Positions 42,456-52,072 of a stretch of 64,000 nucleotides of DNA are shown in pieces; positions within the stretch are counted from its first letter, which is position 1, and every line of letters starts with the position of its first letter. The notes under the pieces are model-generated. The model saw only the letters and a list, made by a program, of their open reading frames with translations, made no database searches and had not been told where the DNA came from. Both the position numbers and the translations under genes were made by a program. This DNA is from ZC4RG30 sp963812195 (lineage in GTDB: Bacteria > Pseudomonadota > Gammaproteobacteria > Steroidobacterales > Steroidobacteraceae). The stretch spans positions 62,001 through 126,000 of the forward strand of contig CAWEUI010000017.1 in assembly GCA_963812195.1 (NCBI GenBank), read 5' to 3'.

Positions 42456-43520
42456 TTATGGCAGCAGCTTTGCCAACCCGGGCGGCGGCGATCCTTCCCC
42501 GATCCACAGCAGCGCGGCGCCACTGGCGGGCGCGACGATCAGCTCCCGACCCGCGCTTGCGCGCACCAGCAGCCGGCGATCGGGTGGCGCGGCCACCAGA
42601 TCGAAGCCCAGCCCGTACCCCTCATGCACGGGCGAGGCGCGCAGCAGCTGGGCCGTGAACCCGGGCGGCCACAGGGCGACGCCGTTTTTTCGCCCATCGG
42701 AAGCCAGCAGCAATCCCAGCCGCAGCCAATCGCCCACGCTTGCCCTGAGGCAACAATGCGCGGCCACGTCCCCCCGGCGATGGTCCAGCATGGCAACGGC
42801 ATCGCTGGCCGCGATGCGCGACCACACCTTCTTCTGCAGCACCTCGCCGAATGGCGCCCCTGCCACGCGCGCCGCAACCAGCGCGAGCAGTTGCGCATTC
42901 ACGGGAGATTCCTCGAAGTGCGAGCCGGGCGGCCAGACAGGTTGCCAATGCAGTGCAGCGCGCATGAAATCCGGGCCCGAGGCCAGCTGCGCGCGCAGGG
43001 CGAACGGATTCAACGGCGAGAATCTGCCGGCCGGCATGCCCGACAGCTGCCAGAAGAACTGGCGCGGCGTGGTGGCGCCGCGCTTGTCTTCCTTCCATTC
43101 CGGCAACCAGGCGCCCACCGGATCGTCCAGCAGGCCCGGGTGTTCGCTTGCAAGCCGGGCATATATCGGCGCGAGCACCACGGCGCTCAGTCCGCGACCG
43201 TCGACCACCGACTGCACGTCGTAGCCGGGCGCAAACCAGGCCGCCACGTGACCGCTGCTGTCGGCGCGCAGCAGCGCCTGGGTCGAGCCACCCGCGGCGG
43301 CGCCCGCCAGACCCGCGTCCGCACGCACATCCAGGCCCAGCGGTGCATCACCGGCGTGCAGAATCTGCACGGCCCCGTCGATGCTGGCCGGCCAGCCGGT
43401 CGTGGAGGCATGCCATTGCCAGGCGCGCTGCCAGAACGGCCAGTGCGCAGCGACGACCCCCACTGCGAGCGAAGCCGTCACCAGCACAATGACGGCCACG
43501 ATGATCAGCGTTCGCTGCAT
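42456..43520 (-). CDS. Beta-lactamase-fold serine hydrolase homologue lacking catalytic residues
   Basis: 354 aa, N-terminal anchor or signal (MQRTLIIVAVIVLVTASLAVGVVAA). It follows the NylB/class-C-like pattern: LLDDPVGAWLPEW near 130, TPRQFFWQLSGMPAG near 151, WPPGSHFEESPVNAQLLALVAARVAG near 196, CCLRASVGDWLRLGLLLASDGRKNG near 256. The catalytic SxxK position (before SAVVLAPIYARL) reads GRGL at about 108-111, and the Tyr of the Y-x-N motif is also absent. It is likely a non-catalytic member, perhaps a peptidoglycan- or ligand-binding protein. Divergent from glgA. Confidence 0.7.
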   Translation of the reverse strand: MQRTLIIVAVIVLVTASLAVGVVAAHWPFWQRAWQWHASTTGWPASIDGAVQILHAGDAPLGLDVRADAGLAGAAAGGSTQALLRADSSGHVAAWFAPGYDVQSVVDGRGLSAVVLAPIYARLASEHPGLLDDPVGAWLPEWKEDKRGATTPRQFFWQLSGMPAGRFSPLNPFALRAQLASGPDFMRAALHWQPVWPPGSHFEESPVNAQLLALVAARVAGAPFGEVLQKKVWSRIAASDAVAMLDHRRGDVAAHCCLRASVGDWLRLGLLLASDGRKNGVALWPPGFTAQLLRASPVHEGYGLGFDLVAAPPDRRLLVRASAGRELIVAPASGAALLWIGEGSPPPGLAKLLP

Positions 43521-43561
43521 GGGCCAATGATAGCGCCGATGTTCCCGCTACACTTCCCGTG

Positions 43562-45034
43562 ATGGCCCTGTCTGCTGCCGCCCGCATCTGTTTCATCGCT
43601 TCGGAGATCACGCCGCTTGCCAAGACCGGCGGACTGGCCGATGTGGCGGGCGCGCTGGCCAAGTTCCTGCATGCCGACGGCCACGATATCCGCGTGTTCG
43701 TGCCCCTGTACCGGCAGATCGACCGCCGCAGGATCGAGCTGGCGCCGGTGGATTTCCTGCGCGACATACCGCTGCAGCTGGGAGCTCACTCGCTGCGTTT
43801 CTCGGTGCAGACGGCGCGGCTGCCCGGCGCGCAAACCATGCTGTACCTGATCGACGCGCCGCAGTTGTTCGACCGTGCCAGCATTTACAGTGACGCAGCC
43901 GACGAACACCTGCGCTTCCTCCTGCTCACACATGCGGCCTTCCTGTGCTGCCAGCGCATGGGCTTTGCCCCGCAGATCCTTCACTGCAACGACTGGCACA
44001 CCGGCCTGGGACCGCTGCTGCTGAAGACGACTTACGCCTGGGACCGGTTGTTCCAGGGGACGCGCAGCCTGATGTCCATCCACAACCTGGCCTACCAGGG
44101 CGTGTTCCCGGCCGCGGCGGTTGCCGATACCGGGCTCGGCGATGCCGTTCACATGCTGGACGCAAACGAACTGGGCGCCGGCCGGGTGAACATGCTGCGC
44201 GAAGGCATTGCCCATGCCCATGCCATCAGCACCGTCAGCCCGACCTATGCGCTGGAGATCCAGACGCCGGAATACGGCTATGGGCTGGACGGCCTGCTGC
44301 GCAGGCGCGCGACCGACCTAACCGGCATCCTCAACGGTGTCGACTACCAGGAATGGGACCCGCGCACGGACCGCTTCCTGCCGCGCCACTTCGACGCGCA
44401 GAGGCTGGACAACAAACAGGCATTGAAGCGCTCCTTCATGCAGCGCCTGGGCCTTGCGGCGCCACCGCGCCAGCGCACGCCGCTGCTGGGCATGGTCAGC
44501 CGCCTGGTCCAGCAGAAGGGCATGGATCTGCTGCTTACGACGTTGCCGGCGCTGCTGGCAAAGCACCGCTTCTGTTGCGCGGTACTGGGCAGCGGCGAGG
44601 AACGCTTCGAGAGTTTCTTTCGCGTGCTGGCGGCGTTGTACCCGACACGCGTGCACTTTGTGTCGGGCTACAACGAGGAACACGCTCACTGGATCGAGGC
44701 GGCCAGCGACATGTTCCTGATGCCCTCGCTGTATGAGCCCTGCGGCCTGAACCAGATGTACAGTCTGCGCTACGGCACCATACCGATCGTGCGGCGCACG
44801 GGTGGCCTGGCCGACTCGGTGCAGCACTTCGATCCGGATACGGGCCTGGGCACCGGCGTGGTGTTCAACGACTACGACACCGGCGGCGTCACGTGGGCAG
44901 TGGCAACCGCGCTGGACTGGTATGCGAGCAAGCCGCTATGGCAGAAGCTGGTGAGCAATGCCATGGCCGAGGATTTCTCCTGGCAGCGTCGCGTCGGGGA
45001 CTACGTGGCCCTGTACCGGCGCATGCTGGGCTGA
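43562..45034 (+). CDS. glgA: Glycogen synthase (ADP-glucose)
   Basis: 490 aa from ATG at 43562 (GTG one codon earlier also possible). GT5 features: EITPLAKTGGLADVAGALAKFL (ADP-glucose loop), HCNDWHTGLGPLLLK, HNLAYQGVF, GILNGVDYQEWDP, LLGMVSRLVQQKGMDLL, and LMPSLYEPCGLNQMYSLRYGTIPIVRRTGGLADSV near the end. Adds glucose from ADP-glucose to the glycogen chain. Stands at one end of a glycogen cluster with malQ, GH57, glgC and glgB. Ends directly beside the convergent LEA2 gene. Confidence 0.94.
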   Translation: MALSAAARICFIASEITPLAKTGGLADVAGALAKFLHADGHDIRVFVPLYRQIDRRRIELAPVDFLRDIPLQLGAHSLRFSVQTARLPGAQTMLYLIDAPQLFDRASIYSDAADEHLRFLLLTHAAFLCCQRMGFAPQILHCNDWHTGLGPLLLKTTYAWDRLFQGTRSLMSIHNLAYQGVFPAAAVADTGLGDAVHMLDANELGAGRVNMLREGIAHAHAISTVSPTYALEIQTPEYGYGLDGLLRRRATDLTGILNGVDYQEWDPRTDRFLPRHFDAQRLDNKQALKRSFMQRLGLAAPPRQRTPLLGMVSRLVQQKGMDLLLTTLPALLAKHRFCCAVLGSGEERFESFFRVLAALYPTRVHFVSGYNEEHAHWIEAASDMFLMPSLYEPCGLNQMYSLRYGTIPIVRRTGGLADSVQHFDPDTGLGTGVVFNDYDTGGVTWAVATALDWYASKPLWQKLVSNAMAEDFSWQRRVGDYVALYRRMLG

Positions 45035-45478
45035 TCAGTGCAGCTTCAGTTCCCCGGTGTGATCGAACGGAATGCTGCGCAGCAGGCCCGATGCGAGCTG
45101 CACCTTGCCGCTGATGCGGTACTGCGGCCTGTCCTGACCACTGCTGAGCAGGTGCAGCACCGCCGCCGCGACATTCGCCGTAACGTTGACGTCGAACTGC
45201 GTATCCCCGTTGGGTGGAATGACGAAGTCACCTTTTGATTCACCGTGGGCGAAGGCCTTGCCGGCCAGTTCCACCTCGTAGCTGATGCTGCGCACAGGCA
45301 ATTTGACATCGTTGGGATTGTGTACCCGCATGCGCACACGCAATTGCTGCTGGAACAGGTCGCCCTTGACCACGTCGAGACCGACCACGGAGAGTTCCGG
45401 CTTCTGCAGGTGCGTATAGGCGCACGCCGCAAGCAGCACCGGCAGTGCAAGCGCAACCAAGGCCCGCATCGGCTTCAT
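45035..45478 (-). CDS. LEA type 2 / water-stress-domain lipoprotein
   Basis: 147 aa with lipobox LLAACAYT (Cys about residue 19). The LEA14/WHy beta-sandwich pattern is visible: KPELSVVGLDVVKGDLFQQQLRVRMRVHNPNDVKLPVRSISYEVELAGKAFAHGESKGDFVIPPNGDTQFDVNVTANVA. These are periplasmic or membrane-facing beta-sandwich proteins tied to desiccation tolerance in plants; in bacteria the role is unclear. It starts 1 nt before the malQ end (same strand), so it is the last gene of the glgC-GH57-malQ transcript. Confidence 0.82.
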   Translation of the reverse strand: MKPMRALVALALPVLLAACAYTHLQKPELSVVGLDVVKGDLFQQQLRVRMRVHNPNDVKLPVRSISYEVELAGKAFAHGESKGDFVIPPNGDTQFDVNVTANVAAAVLHLLSSGQDRPQYRISGKVQLASGLLRSIPFDHTGELKLH

Positions 45479-46849
45479 TCAGGTCCCCCGGTCGTGGAGC
45501 TGGTTCAGCTCACGATACCGCGCGGCCAGTTGCGTTGTTAATGTCGGCAACGGCAGACGCCAGCTCCAGTTCCCCGTTATGGTGCCTGGACGGTTCAGGC
45601 GCGCCTGGCTGCCGAGCTTGAGCAGATCCTGCGCCGGCAGTACGGCCATGTGCGCCACGGAGGCCAGCGCGGCGCGGATCATCGCATCGGGTATTTCGTG
45701 ATCGGAACGGCCGAAGTAGCGCCGCACCAGGTCGCGCGCGGCTTCCGGCAACGCCGCGTACCAGCCAACGGTGGTGTCGTTGTCGTGAGTTCCGGTATAG
45801 GCGATGGCATCGGTCTCGTGCTCGTGCGGCAGATGCGCGTTGGCCGGATCGCCGTCGAAGCCGAACTGCAGCACGCGCATGCCGGGCAGGTGGTAGGCGC
45901 GGCGCAGCTGTATCACCTCCTCGGTGATGACGCCCAGATCCTCGGCCACCAGCTCCAGTTGCGGCAGCTTGGCCTGCACCGCCTTCAGCAGCGCGGCCCC
46001 GGGAGCCTTGCGCCAGGTACCCTCGCGTGCCGTGGCGGACCCGGCCGGCACCGACCAGTAGGCCTCCAGCGCCCGGAAGTGATCCAGGCGCAGCAGGTCG
46101 AAGCGATCGGCCTGCAGCTGCAGCCGGCGCATCCAGAAGCGGAAGCCGTCCAGCCGCATTGCGTCCCAGTCGTACAGGGGATTGCCCCACAGCTGGCCGT
46201 CGGCGGTGAAGTAGTCAGGCGGCACGCCGGCCACCGCGCGCGCCTGGCCGGTGCCATCGAGCTGAAACTGCCGGCGATTGGCCCAGGTGGCCACCGAGTC
46301 GGGCGCCACATACATGGGCAGGTCCCCGAAGATGCGCACGCCACGCTCCGCGGCGTACCCGCGCAGTGCGCGCCACTGCATGTCGAAGCGCCACTGCTCG
46401 CGCGCGCGTTCGGCGAGCCGGGCTTCCAGCCGCCGTGCCGCGGTATGCAACGCCTGCATCGACCTGTCGCGCAGCTGGACGGGCCAGCGCCACCAGGGCG
46501 CCCCGCCCTGCTCGCGGCTCAGTGCCTCGAACAGCAGGTAATCATCGAGCCAGTGCGCGGACTCGGCACGCCACTGCTCGAAATCGCTGGCACTGCCCGG
46601 ATCAGGCGCGTGCGGATCAATCAGCCGTGGATCCCCGGCCCGATCCGCGCGCGCCCAGTACGGCGAGCCGTTGGCATCCACGGGCACCAGCGGCAGCAAC
46701 TGCCACACGGTGAAGCCGGCCTCGGCCAGCCAGTCGATGAAACGCCTCGCCGGCGCACCGAATGCCCCTGCGCCATCGTCCTGACGCAGCGATGCAGCCG
46801 GCAACAGCACGCCGGCACGGCGCCGCGCCAGGACTGCTTCATGCTTCAT
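45479..46849 (-). CDS. malQ: 4-alpha-glucanotransferase (GH77)
   Basis: 456 aa from ATG at 46847-46849, overlapping the GH57 stop. GH77 features: GVLLPAASLRQDDGAGAFG, WLAEAGFTVWQLLPLVPVDANGSPYWA, VRIFGDLPMYVAPDSVATWANRR, RLDHFRALEAYWSVPAG (nucleophile Asp), LELVAEDLGVITEEVIQLR (acid/base Glu) and TGTHDNDTTVGWY. Transfers maltooligosaccharide segments, recycling short glucans in glycogen turnover. It lacks the ~200-residue N-terminal insertion of E. coli MalQ, like the shorter amylomaltase type. Confidence 0.93.
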   Translation of the reverse strand: MKHEAVLARRRAGVLLPAASLRQDDGAGAFGAPARRFIDWLAEAGFTVWQLLPLVPVDANGSPYWARADRAGDPRLIDPHAPDPGSASDFEQWRAESAHWLDDYLLFEALSREQGGAPWWRWPVQLRDRSMQALHTAARRLEARLAERAREQWRFDMQWRALRGYAAERGVRIFGDLPMYVAPDSVATWANRRQFQLDGTGQARAVAGVPPDYFTADGQLWGNPLYDWDAMRLDGFRFWMRRLQLQADRFDLLRLDHFRALEAYWSVPAGSATAREGTWRKAPGAALLKAVQAKLPQLELVAEDLGVITEEVIQLRRAYHLPGMRVLQFGFDGDPANAHLPHEHETDAIAYTGTHDNDTTVGWYAALPEAARDLVRRYFGRSDHEIPDAMIRAALASVAHMAVLPAQDLLKLGSQARLNRPGTITGNWSWRLPLPTLTTQLAARYRELNQLHDRGT

Positions 46850-48558
46850 GAGCGGCGCATCACCCCGCCGGCCTCGGGGGTTCCCTGGCCGGCGCTGATG
46901 GGAACTTCCAGTTCCGGGGGCGGATCCAGCCGCAGCACGCGATACAGGCTGGTCAGCTGATGGCGGAACAGCTCGTCGAAGTCGCGCACGGCGGCGGCGG
47001 GATTGTAGTCGCCGAACCACCAGAACCAGTCCGAGGCCTCGCAGGCTGCCAGTTGATGCTCGGCAAGGTTCAGTTCGGCAGCGGAAAGCGTGCCCTGCGC
47101 GACCACCGAATCGAATGCGCGCTTGGCCGCGCACAACAGGTCCCAGCCACGATTCTCGTCGGCATCGCCCACCCAGGTGGACAACGTGCCGTACACCCAG
47201 CTGCCGGCACGCAGCTTCGGCAATACGGCGGGCACCGCCCCCGCGGCCCGGCGCTCGTCCACCAGCTCCGACAGCGTGGTGAGACGCAGCTGCGGATGTG
47301 CCGCGAGTTGCTCGTACATCGCCTTCAGGAAATACCAGCCGTTGTACGGGTAGTACTCCCAGGCATTCTCACCGTCCAGCGCGATCAGCAGCACGCGGCC
47401 CCCGGCGTCGGCGGTGCGTTCGGCGAACCCCGCCAGTTCGTGCACCAGGTTCGCCGCAGCATCGTCACCGCGCCACTTCGAATACGTGAAGCCGATGAGA
47501 TCCGAGTATCCATCGTGGCGAAAGAAGCACGACAGGGAGCTGTCCGGCAGCGCAAAGGGCTGGTTCAGCAGCGCCTCGGCCCGGGCCTGATCGTCCGGCA
47601 CGTGGATGCCGGATCGTTCCAGTGAAGGGCGCAGCACGCTGACGCTCGTTGCCAGACAGTCGAAGCCGGCTGCCTGGATCGCGGCCACCGTGGGCGCGCT
47701 GACCGCCCCTTCGGAAGGCCAGCAGGTGCGCGGTCGCCGGCCGAACACCCGTTCGTGGCATTGCACGGCGCGCTTGAGTTGCCAGGCAGCCCGCGCCGCG
47801 CCTCCCGGGTAGGACGGCGAGTCCGGCAGCGCGGCATCCGGTTCGCTGTCAGTGGCGGCACCGAAGTCGAACAGCAGCGGCAGGATGGGATGGCTGTACG
47901 GCGACACGGCCAGCTCGCACTTGCCCGCGTCTGCCAGCGCGCGAAAGCGCGGCAGAACCTCTTCGAGCAACTCGCCGACCAGCTGCAGCAGTTCGCGACG
48001 ATCCTCGGCATCGAAGCCACGGGCCTTGGCCACCAGTCGTGCCACGCGCGCGTCACTGCGCTGCACGGACTCGCCCATCCAGGCCAGGTGATACCAGACC
48101 GCGAGATCGCGCAGGTACTGGTCCGAGGCGTAGCCGATCCGCTCGACACTGTTGATTTCCGCGGCAATGCGCGCCAGCTCGGCGAAGGGTTCGTGGCGCG
48201 CGATCAGGTTGTCGCGTTCGGCGCGCAGGCAGGCATTGAGCAGCGCCAGGCGCGCCGGCAGCTCCGCGGGCAGCGGCGCATCGCTGAGCATGGCCAGCAC
48301 CGCATCAGGCAATGGCCGGCCATCGGCCAGCGTGCCGCGCACGCTCGCGGCGAGGTCCTCGATCTGCTCCACCAGAACAGGCGTGAAGTTCACCACCGCC
48401 TTCGCACCGGGCACCTGCTCCAGATGCGCGGCCATGTCGGTGTAGTCCTTGATGGCGTGCAGCCAGGTCCACGGCAGCACATAGCGCCCGGACAACGCGT
48501 CCCGGTAGGGCGGCTGGTGCATGTGCCAGAACAGTACGACAGGTAGTCGGTCGGTCAT
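46846..48558 (-). CDS. Glycoside hydrolase family 57 protein
   Basis: 570 aa. GH57 conserved regions: VLFWHMHQPPYRD at the N terminus (region 1), AVSPYSHPILPLL (region 2), CWPSEGAVSAPTVAAIQAAGF (region 3, Glu nucleophile) and LLIALDGENAWEYYPYNGWYFLKAMYEQL (region 4, Asp acid/base). The family includes alpha-amylase, amylopullulanase and branching enzyme. Since a GH13 GlgB is also encoded here, a glucan-hydrolysing or transferring role is more likely; specificity cannot be read. Starts where glgC ends (ATGA) and couples to malQ. Confidence 0.88.
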   Translation of the reverse strand: MTDRLPVVLFWHMHQPPYRDALSGRYVLPWTWLHAIKDYTDMAAHLEQVPGAKAVVNFTPVLVEQIEDLAASVRGTLADGRPLPDAVLAMLSDAPLPAELPARLALLNACLRAERDNLIARHEPFAELARIAAEINSVERIGYASDQYLRDLAVWYHLAWMGESVQRSDARVARLVAKARGFDAEDRRELLQLVGELLEEVLPRFRALADAGKCELAVSPYSHPILPLLFDFGAATDSEPDAALPDSPSYPGGAARAAWQLKRAVQCHERVFGRRPRTCWPSEGAVSAPTVAAIQAAGFDCLATSVSVLRPSLERSGIHVPDDQARAEALLNQPFALPDSSLSCFFRHDGYSDLIGFTYSKWRGDDAAANLVHELAGFAERTADAGGRVLLIALDGENAWEYYPYNGWYFLKAMYEQLAAHPQLRLTTLSELVDERRAAGAVPAVLPKLRAGSWVYGTLSTWVGDADENRGWDLLCAAKRAFDSVVAQGTLSAAELNLAEHQLAACEASDWFWWFGDYNPAAAVRDFDELFRHQLTSLYRVLRLDPPPELEVPISAGQGTPEAGGVMRRS

Positions 48559-49832
48559 CCCCGCACTGCCGTCGCCGCGTGCAGGGCGTCGGCAGTGACC
48601 AGCACGATGCCGCGGGGCGTGACTTCAAAACGCGCCTTGTCGGCCGCCGGATCGACACCGATCTGCATGCCGTCGGGAATCTCGCAGTGCTCGTCGATGA
48701 TCGCGTTGTGAATCACGCAGTTCTTGCCGATCTTCACGTCCGGCATGATCACCGAGCGCTCCACTTCGCTGCGCTCCTCCACGCGCACGCTCGAGAACAG
48801 CAACGACTCGCGGATCACCGCGCCGGAAATGATGCAGCCGCCCGCCACCAGCGAATTGACCGCCATGCCGGTGCGACCCGTATCGGCCAGCACGAACTTC
48901 GCGGGCGGCTGCTGCACCTGATAGGTCCAGATGGGCCATTCCTCGTCGTACACGTTCAGTTCCGGGGATACGTGCACCAGCTCCAGGTTCGCTTCGTAGA
49001 ACGCGTCCACCGTGCCGACATCGCGCCAGTAGTTCTGCGCGCGCGTGCGCACGTTGCGGAACGGGTAGGCGAACACCTGCCGGTTCTCGATGGCCCTGGG
49101 AATGACGTTGCGACCGAAATCATGCGCCGATGCCGGATCCACCGCGTCCTCGGCCAGCAACTGCTCCATCAGCTGCGTGTTGAACACGTAGATGCCCATG
49201 GAAGCCAGCGCCACGTCCGGATTGCCCGGCATGTGTTCGGGCTCGGGCGGCTTCTCGGTGAACTTGGTCACGCGGTTCCATTCGGTGACCGACAGCACGC
49301 CGAAATCGCGCGCATCCGGCACCGGCACCTCGACCACACCGACGGTGATATCGGCGCCCTTCTCCACGTGATAGGCGATCATCGGACCGTAGTCCATCTT
49401 GTAGATGTGATCCCCGGCCAGCACCAGCACGTGGCGCGGATGGTGGGAACGCACGTAGTCCAGATTCTGGTACACGCAGTCGGCCGTTCCCAGATACCAC
49501 TGCTTGCCGATCTGCTGCTGCGCCGGAATCACGTCGATGAACTCGCCGAACTCGCCGCGCAGATAGCTCCAGCCGCGCTGCACGTGCTGGATGAGCGACT
49601 GCCCCTTGTACTGGGTGAGCAGGGCGATCTTGCGAATGCCGGAGTTCACGCAGTTGGACAGCACGAAATCCACGATGCGGAACTTGCCGCCAAACGGCGT
49701 GGCGGGCTTGCAGCGCTGCTCGGTCAGGCCGCGCAGGCGCTCACCGCGGCCTCCGGCCATGATCATGGCCAGCGTTCCGCCGGTAAGGCGGCTGACGTAG
49801 CGTCCCGAGGATGTGCGTGAAGTTCTTGCCAT
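48555..49832 (-). CDS. glgC: Glucose-1-phosphate adenylyltransferase (ADP-glucose synthase)
   Basis: 425 aa from ATG at 49830-49832 (GTG at 49850 would add six residues). Key segments: AMIMAGGRGERLRGLTEQRCKPATPFGGKFRIVDFVLSNCVNSG, YLGTADCVYQNL, VLVLAGDHIYKMDYGPMI, TKFTEKP, YWRDVGTVDAFYEANLEL, followed by left-handed beta-helix repeats (VIMPDVKIGKNCVIHNAIIDEHCEIPDG). Supplies ADP-glucose to GlgA; normally allosteric. First gene of the glgC-GH57-malQ-LEA2 run; a TAAATA on the minus strand just upstream could be a -10 box. Divergent from glgB with a 79-nt gap. Confidence 0.95.
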   Translation of the reverse strand: MARTSRTSSGRYVSRLTGGTLAMIMAGGRGERLRGLTEQRCKPATPFGGKFRIVDFVLSNCVNSGIRKIALLTQYKGQSLIQHVQRGWSYLRGEFGEFIDVIPAQQQIGKQWYLGTADCVYQNLDYVRSHHPRHVLVLAGDHIYKMDYGPMIAYHVEKGADITVGVVEVPVPDARDFGVLSVTEWNRVTKFTEKPPEPEHMPGNPDVALASMGIYVFNTQLMEQLLAEDAVDPASAHDFGRNVIPRAIENRQVFAYPFRNVRTRAQNYWRDVGTVDAFYEANLELVHVSPELNVYDEEWPIWTYQVQQPPAKFVLADTGRTGMAVNSLVAGGCIISGAVIRESLLFSSVRVEERSEVERSVIMPDVKIGKNCVIHNAIIDEHCEIPDGMQIGVDPAADKARFEVTPRGIVLVTADALHAATAVRG

Positions 49833-49911
49833 GCACGCTATATTTACCACAGGGTCCGCGCTGCGCGATGCCCGTAGAGATCCCTCATTTGCTTCCCGAC
49901 ACGCGTTTGTA

Positions 49912-52063
49912 ATGAACGATCTGGACCGGATCGCGGCGGGGCGTCACCACGATCCGCACATTTTTCTCGGGCCACACGCCGACGGCGCCGGGACAGTTGT
50001 GCGGGCCTACCTTCCGGCGGCCCGCGAGGCCCGTCTGGCCGCGGGCCCCGTGCTGTCACGCGTGCGGCGGGTCGGACCTGTTCGAACTGCGCACCCGCAA
50101 CGTGGCGACTCACCCGCACCTGGTGTGGGTCGACGACCAGGGCCACGAGCGCGAACGCACGGACCCTTACAGCTTCGCTCCGACGCTCGGTGAAGCCGAT
50201 CTGGCGCGCTTCGCCACCGGCAGTCATGCCGAAGCCTGGCGCATGCTCGGCGCCCACCCGGCGCAATACGATGGCGTGGCCGGCGTGCGCTTCGCGGTGT
50301 GGGCGCCAAATGCGGGGCGGGTCAGCGTGGTGGGGCCATTCTGCAACTGGGACGGGCGCCGCCTGCCGATGCGCGTGCTGGGCGCCAGTGGTATCTGGGA
50401 GCTGTTCGTACCGGGTCTGGCGCCGGGCGAGATCTACAAGTTCGAGCTGCGCAACCGCGATTCCGGCCACGTGGAGGTCAAGACCGACCCGTTCGCGTTC
50501 GCGATGGAACTGCGCCCGGCGACGGCCGGACTGATATCCGATCCGTTCGCGTACGCCTGGTGGGACGGCGCATGGATGCAGCAACGCGCGCGGCGTGACT
50601 GGCTGCACGCGCCGCTGTCCATCTACGAGGTGCACACCGGTTCGTGGAACCGGCATCCGGACGGGCGTTTCCTCAGCTACCGCGAACTCGCCGCCGAACT
50701 GCTGCCGTACGTGAAGCGCATGGGATTCACGCACATCGAGCTGCTGCCCATCACCGAACATCCACTGGACGATTCCTGGGGTTACCAGACCAGCGGCTAC
50801 TTCGCGCCGACCAGCCGCCACGGCCAGCCCGATGAGCTCAAGTACTTCATTGACCGCTGCCACCAGGAAGGCATCGGCGTACTGCTGGACTGGGTGCCGG
50901 CGCATTTCCCGCGCGATGCTTCCGGTCTGGCGCGCTTCGATGGCACCGCGCTGTACGAGCACGCGGATCCGCGCAAGGGAGAGCACCGGGACTGGGGCAC
51001 GTATATCTTCAACTACGAACGCAGCGAGGTGCGCAGCTTCCTGCTGGCCTCGGCCTGCTTCTGGCTGGAGCACTACCACTTCGACGGATTGCGCGTGGAC
51101 GCGGTGGCGTCGATGCTCTACCTCGACTTCGGGCGCGGCAGCGACTTCCTGCCCAACCGGCATGGCGGCAGGGAGAACCTCGAGGCCATCGGGTTCCTGC
51201 GCGAGTTGAATCACACCACCCACGCGCGCGCGCCCGGCACCGTGATCATGGCGGAGGAATCCACCGACTGGCCGATGGTGAGCCGGCCCGTGCATGGCGG
51301 CGGCCTCGGCTTTTCCATGAAGTGGAACATGGGCTGGATGCACGACACGCTCGGGTACTTCAAGCAGGACCCGATCTGGCGCAGGCACCACCAGGACAAC
51401 CTGACCTTCGCGATGATGTACGCGTACAGCGAGAACTTCATCCTGCCGCTGTCGCATGACGAGGTGGTGCACCTGAAGAGTTCGCTGCTGGGGCGAATGC
51501 CGGGCGACCGCTGGCAGCAGCTGGCAAACCTGAGACTGCTGTTCACCTACATGTGGACGCTGCCCGGCAAGAAGCTGCTGTTCATGGGCGGCGAGATCGC
51601 GCACCCCTGGGAGTGGGATTTCCATGTTGCGCTGCCCTGGTACCTGCTCGAACACGCCGAACACCGTGGCGTACAGCAACTGGTGGCGGATCTGAACCGG
51701 CTGTATGTCGAGCGGCCCGCCCTGCACCGGCACGAGTTCGAGCCCGAAGGCTTTCGCTGGATCGACTGCAGCGATCGCGAACAGTCGGTGCTGGCCTTCC
51801 GGCGCATGGGCGCCGGCCAGGAACTGGTGGTGGTACTGAACTTCACGCCCGAACCCCGGCACGGCTATCGCATCGGCACCCCGGAGGGCGGCCGCTATCA
51901 CGTGCTGCTGAATTCGGATTCGCATCACTATGGCGGCGCCAACCTCGGAACTCGCGCGGCACACAGTGACGACACGCCATGCCACGGACTGCCGTGCTCA
52001 CTGGTGCTGGACCTGCCGCCGCTGGCCGGGCTGATACTGGCCAGGCAGCACCACGGGGCATAA
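49912..52063 (+). pseudogene. glgB: 1,4-alpha-glucan branching enzyme GlgB (GH13), one frameshift
   Basis: Start ATG at 49912 gives NDLDRIAAGRHHDPHIFLGPHADG and VVRAYLPAAREARL; the frame then slips at about 50,060 and the rest (CGGSDLFELRTRNVATHPHLVW … to 52063) is intact. GH13_9 features: GVRFAVWAPNAGRVSVVGPFCNWDGRRLPMR (CBM48), HIELLPITEHPLDDSWGYQ, GLRVDAVASMLYLDF (nucleophile Asp), MAEESTDWP (acid/base), LPLSHDEVVHLKSSLL and GGEIAHPWEWDF. About 717 aa when repaired. Makes alpha-1,6 branches in glycogen. The CBM48-preceding N1 domain is also present, as in long GlgB. Confidence 0.9.
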
Positions 52064-52072
52064 TGCTCGCCG

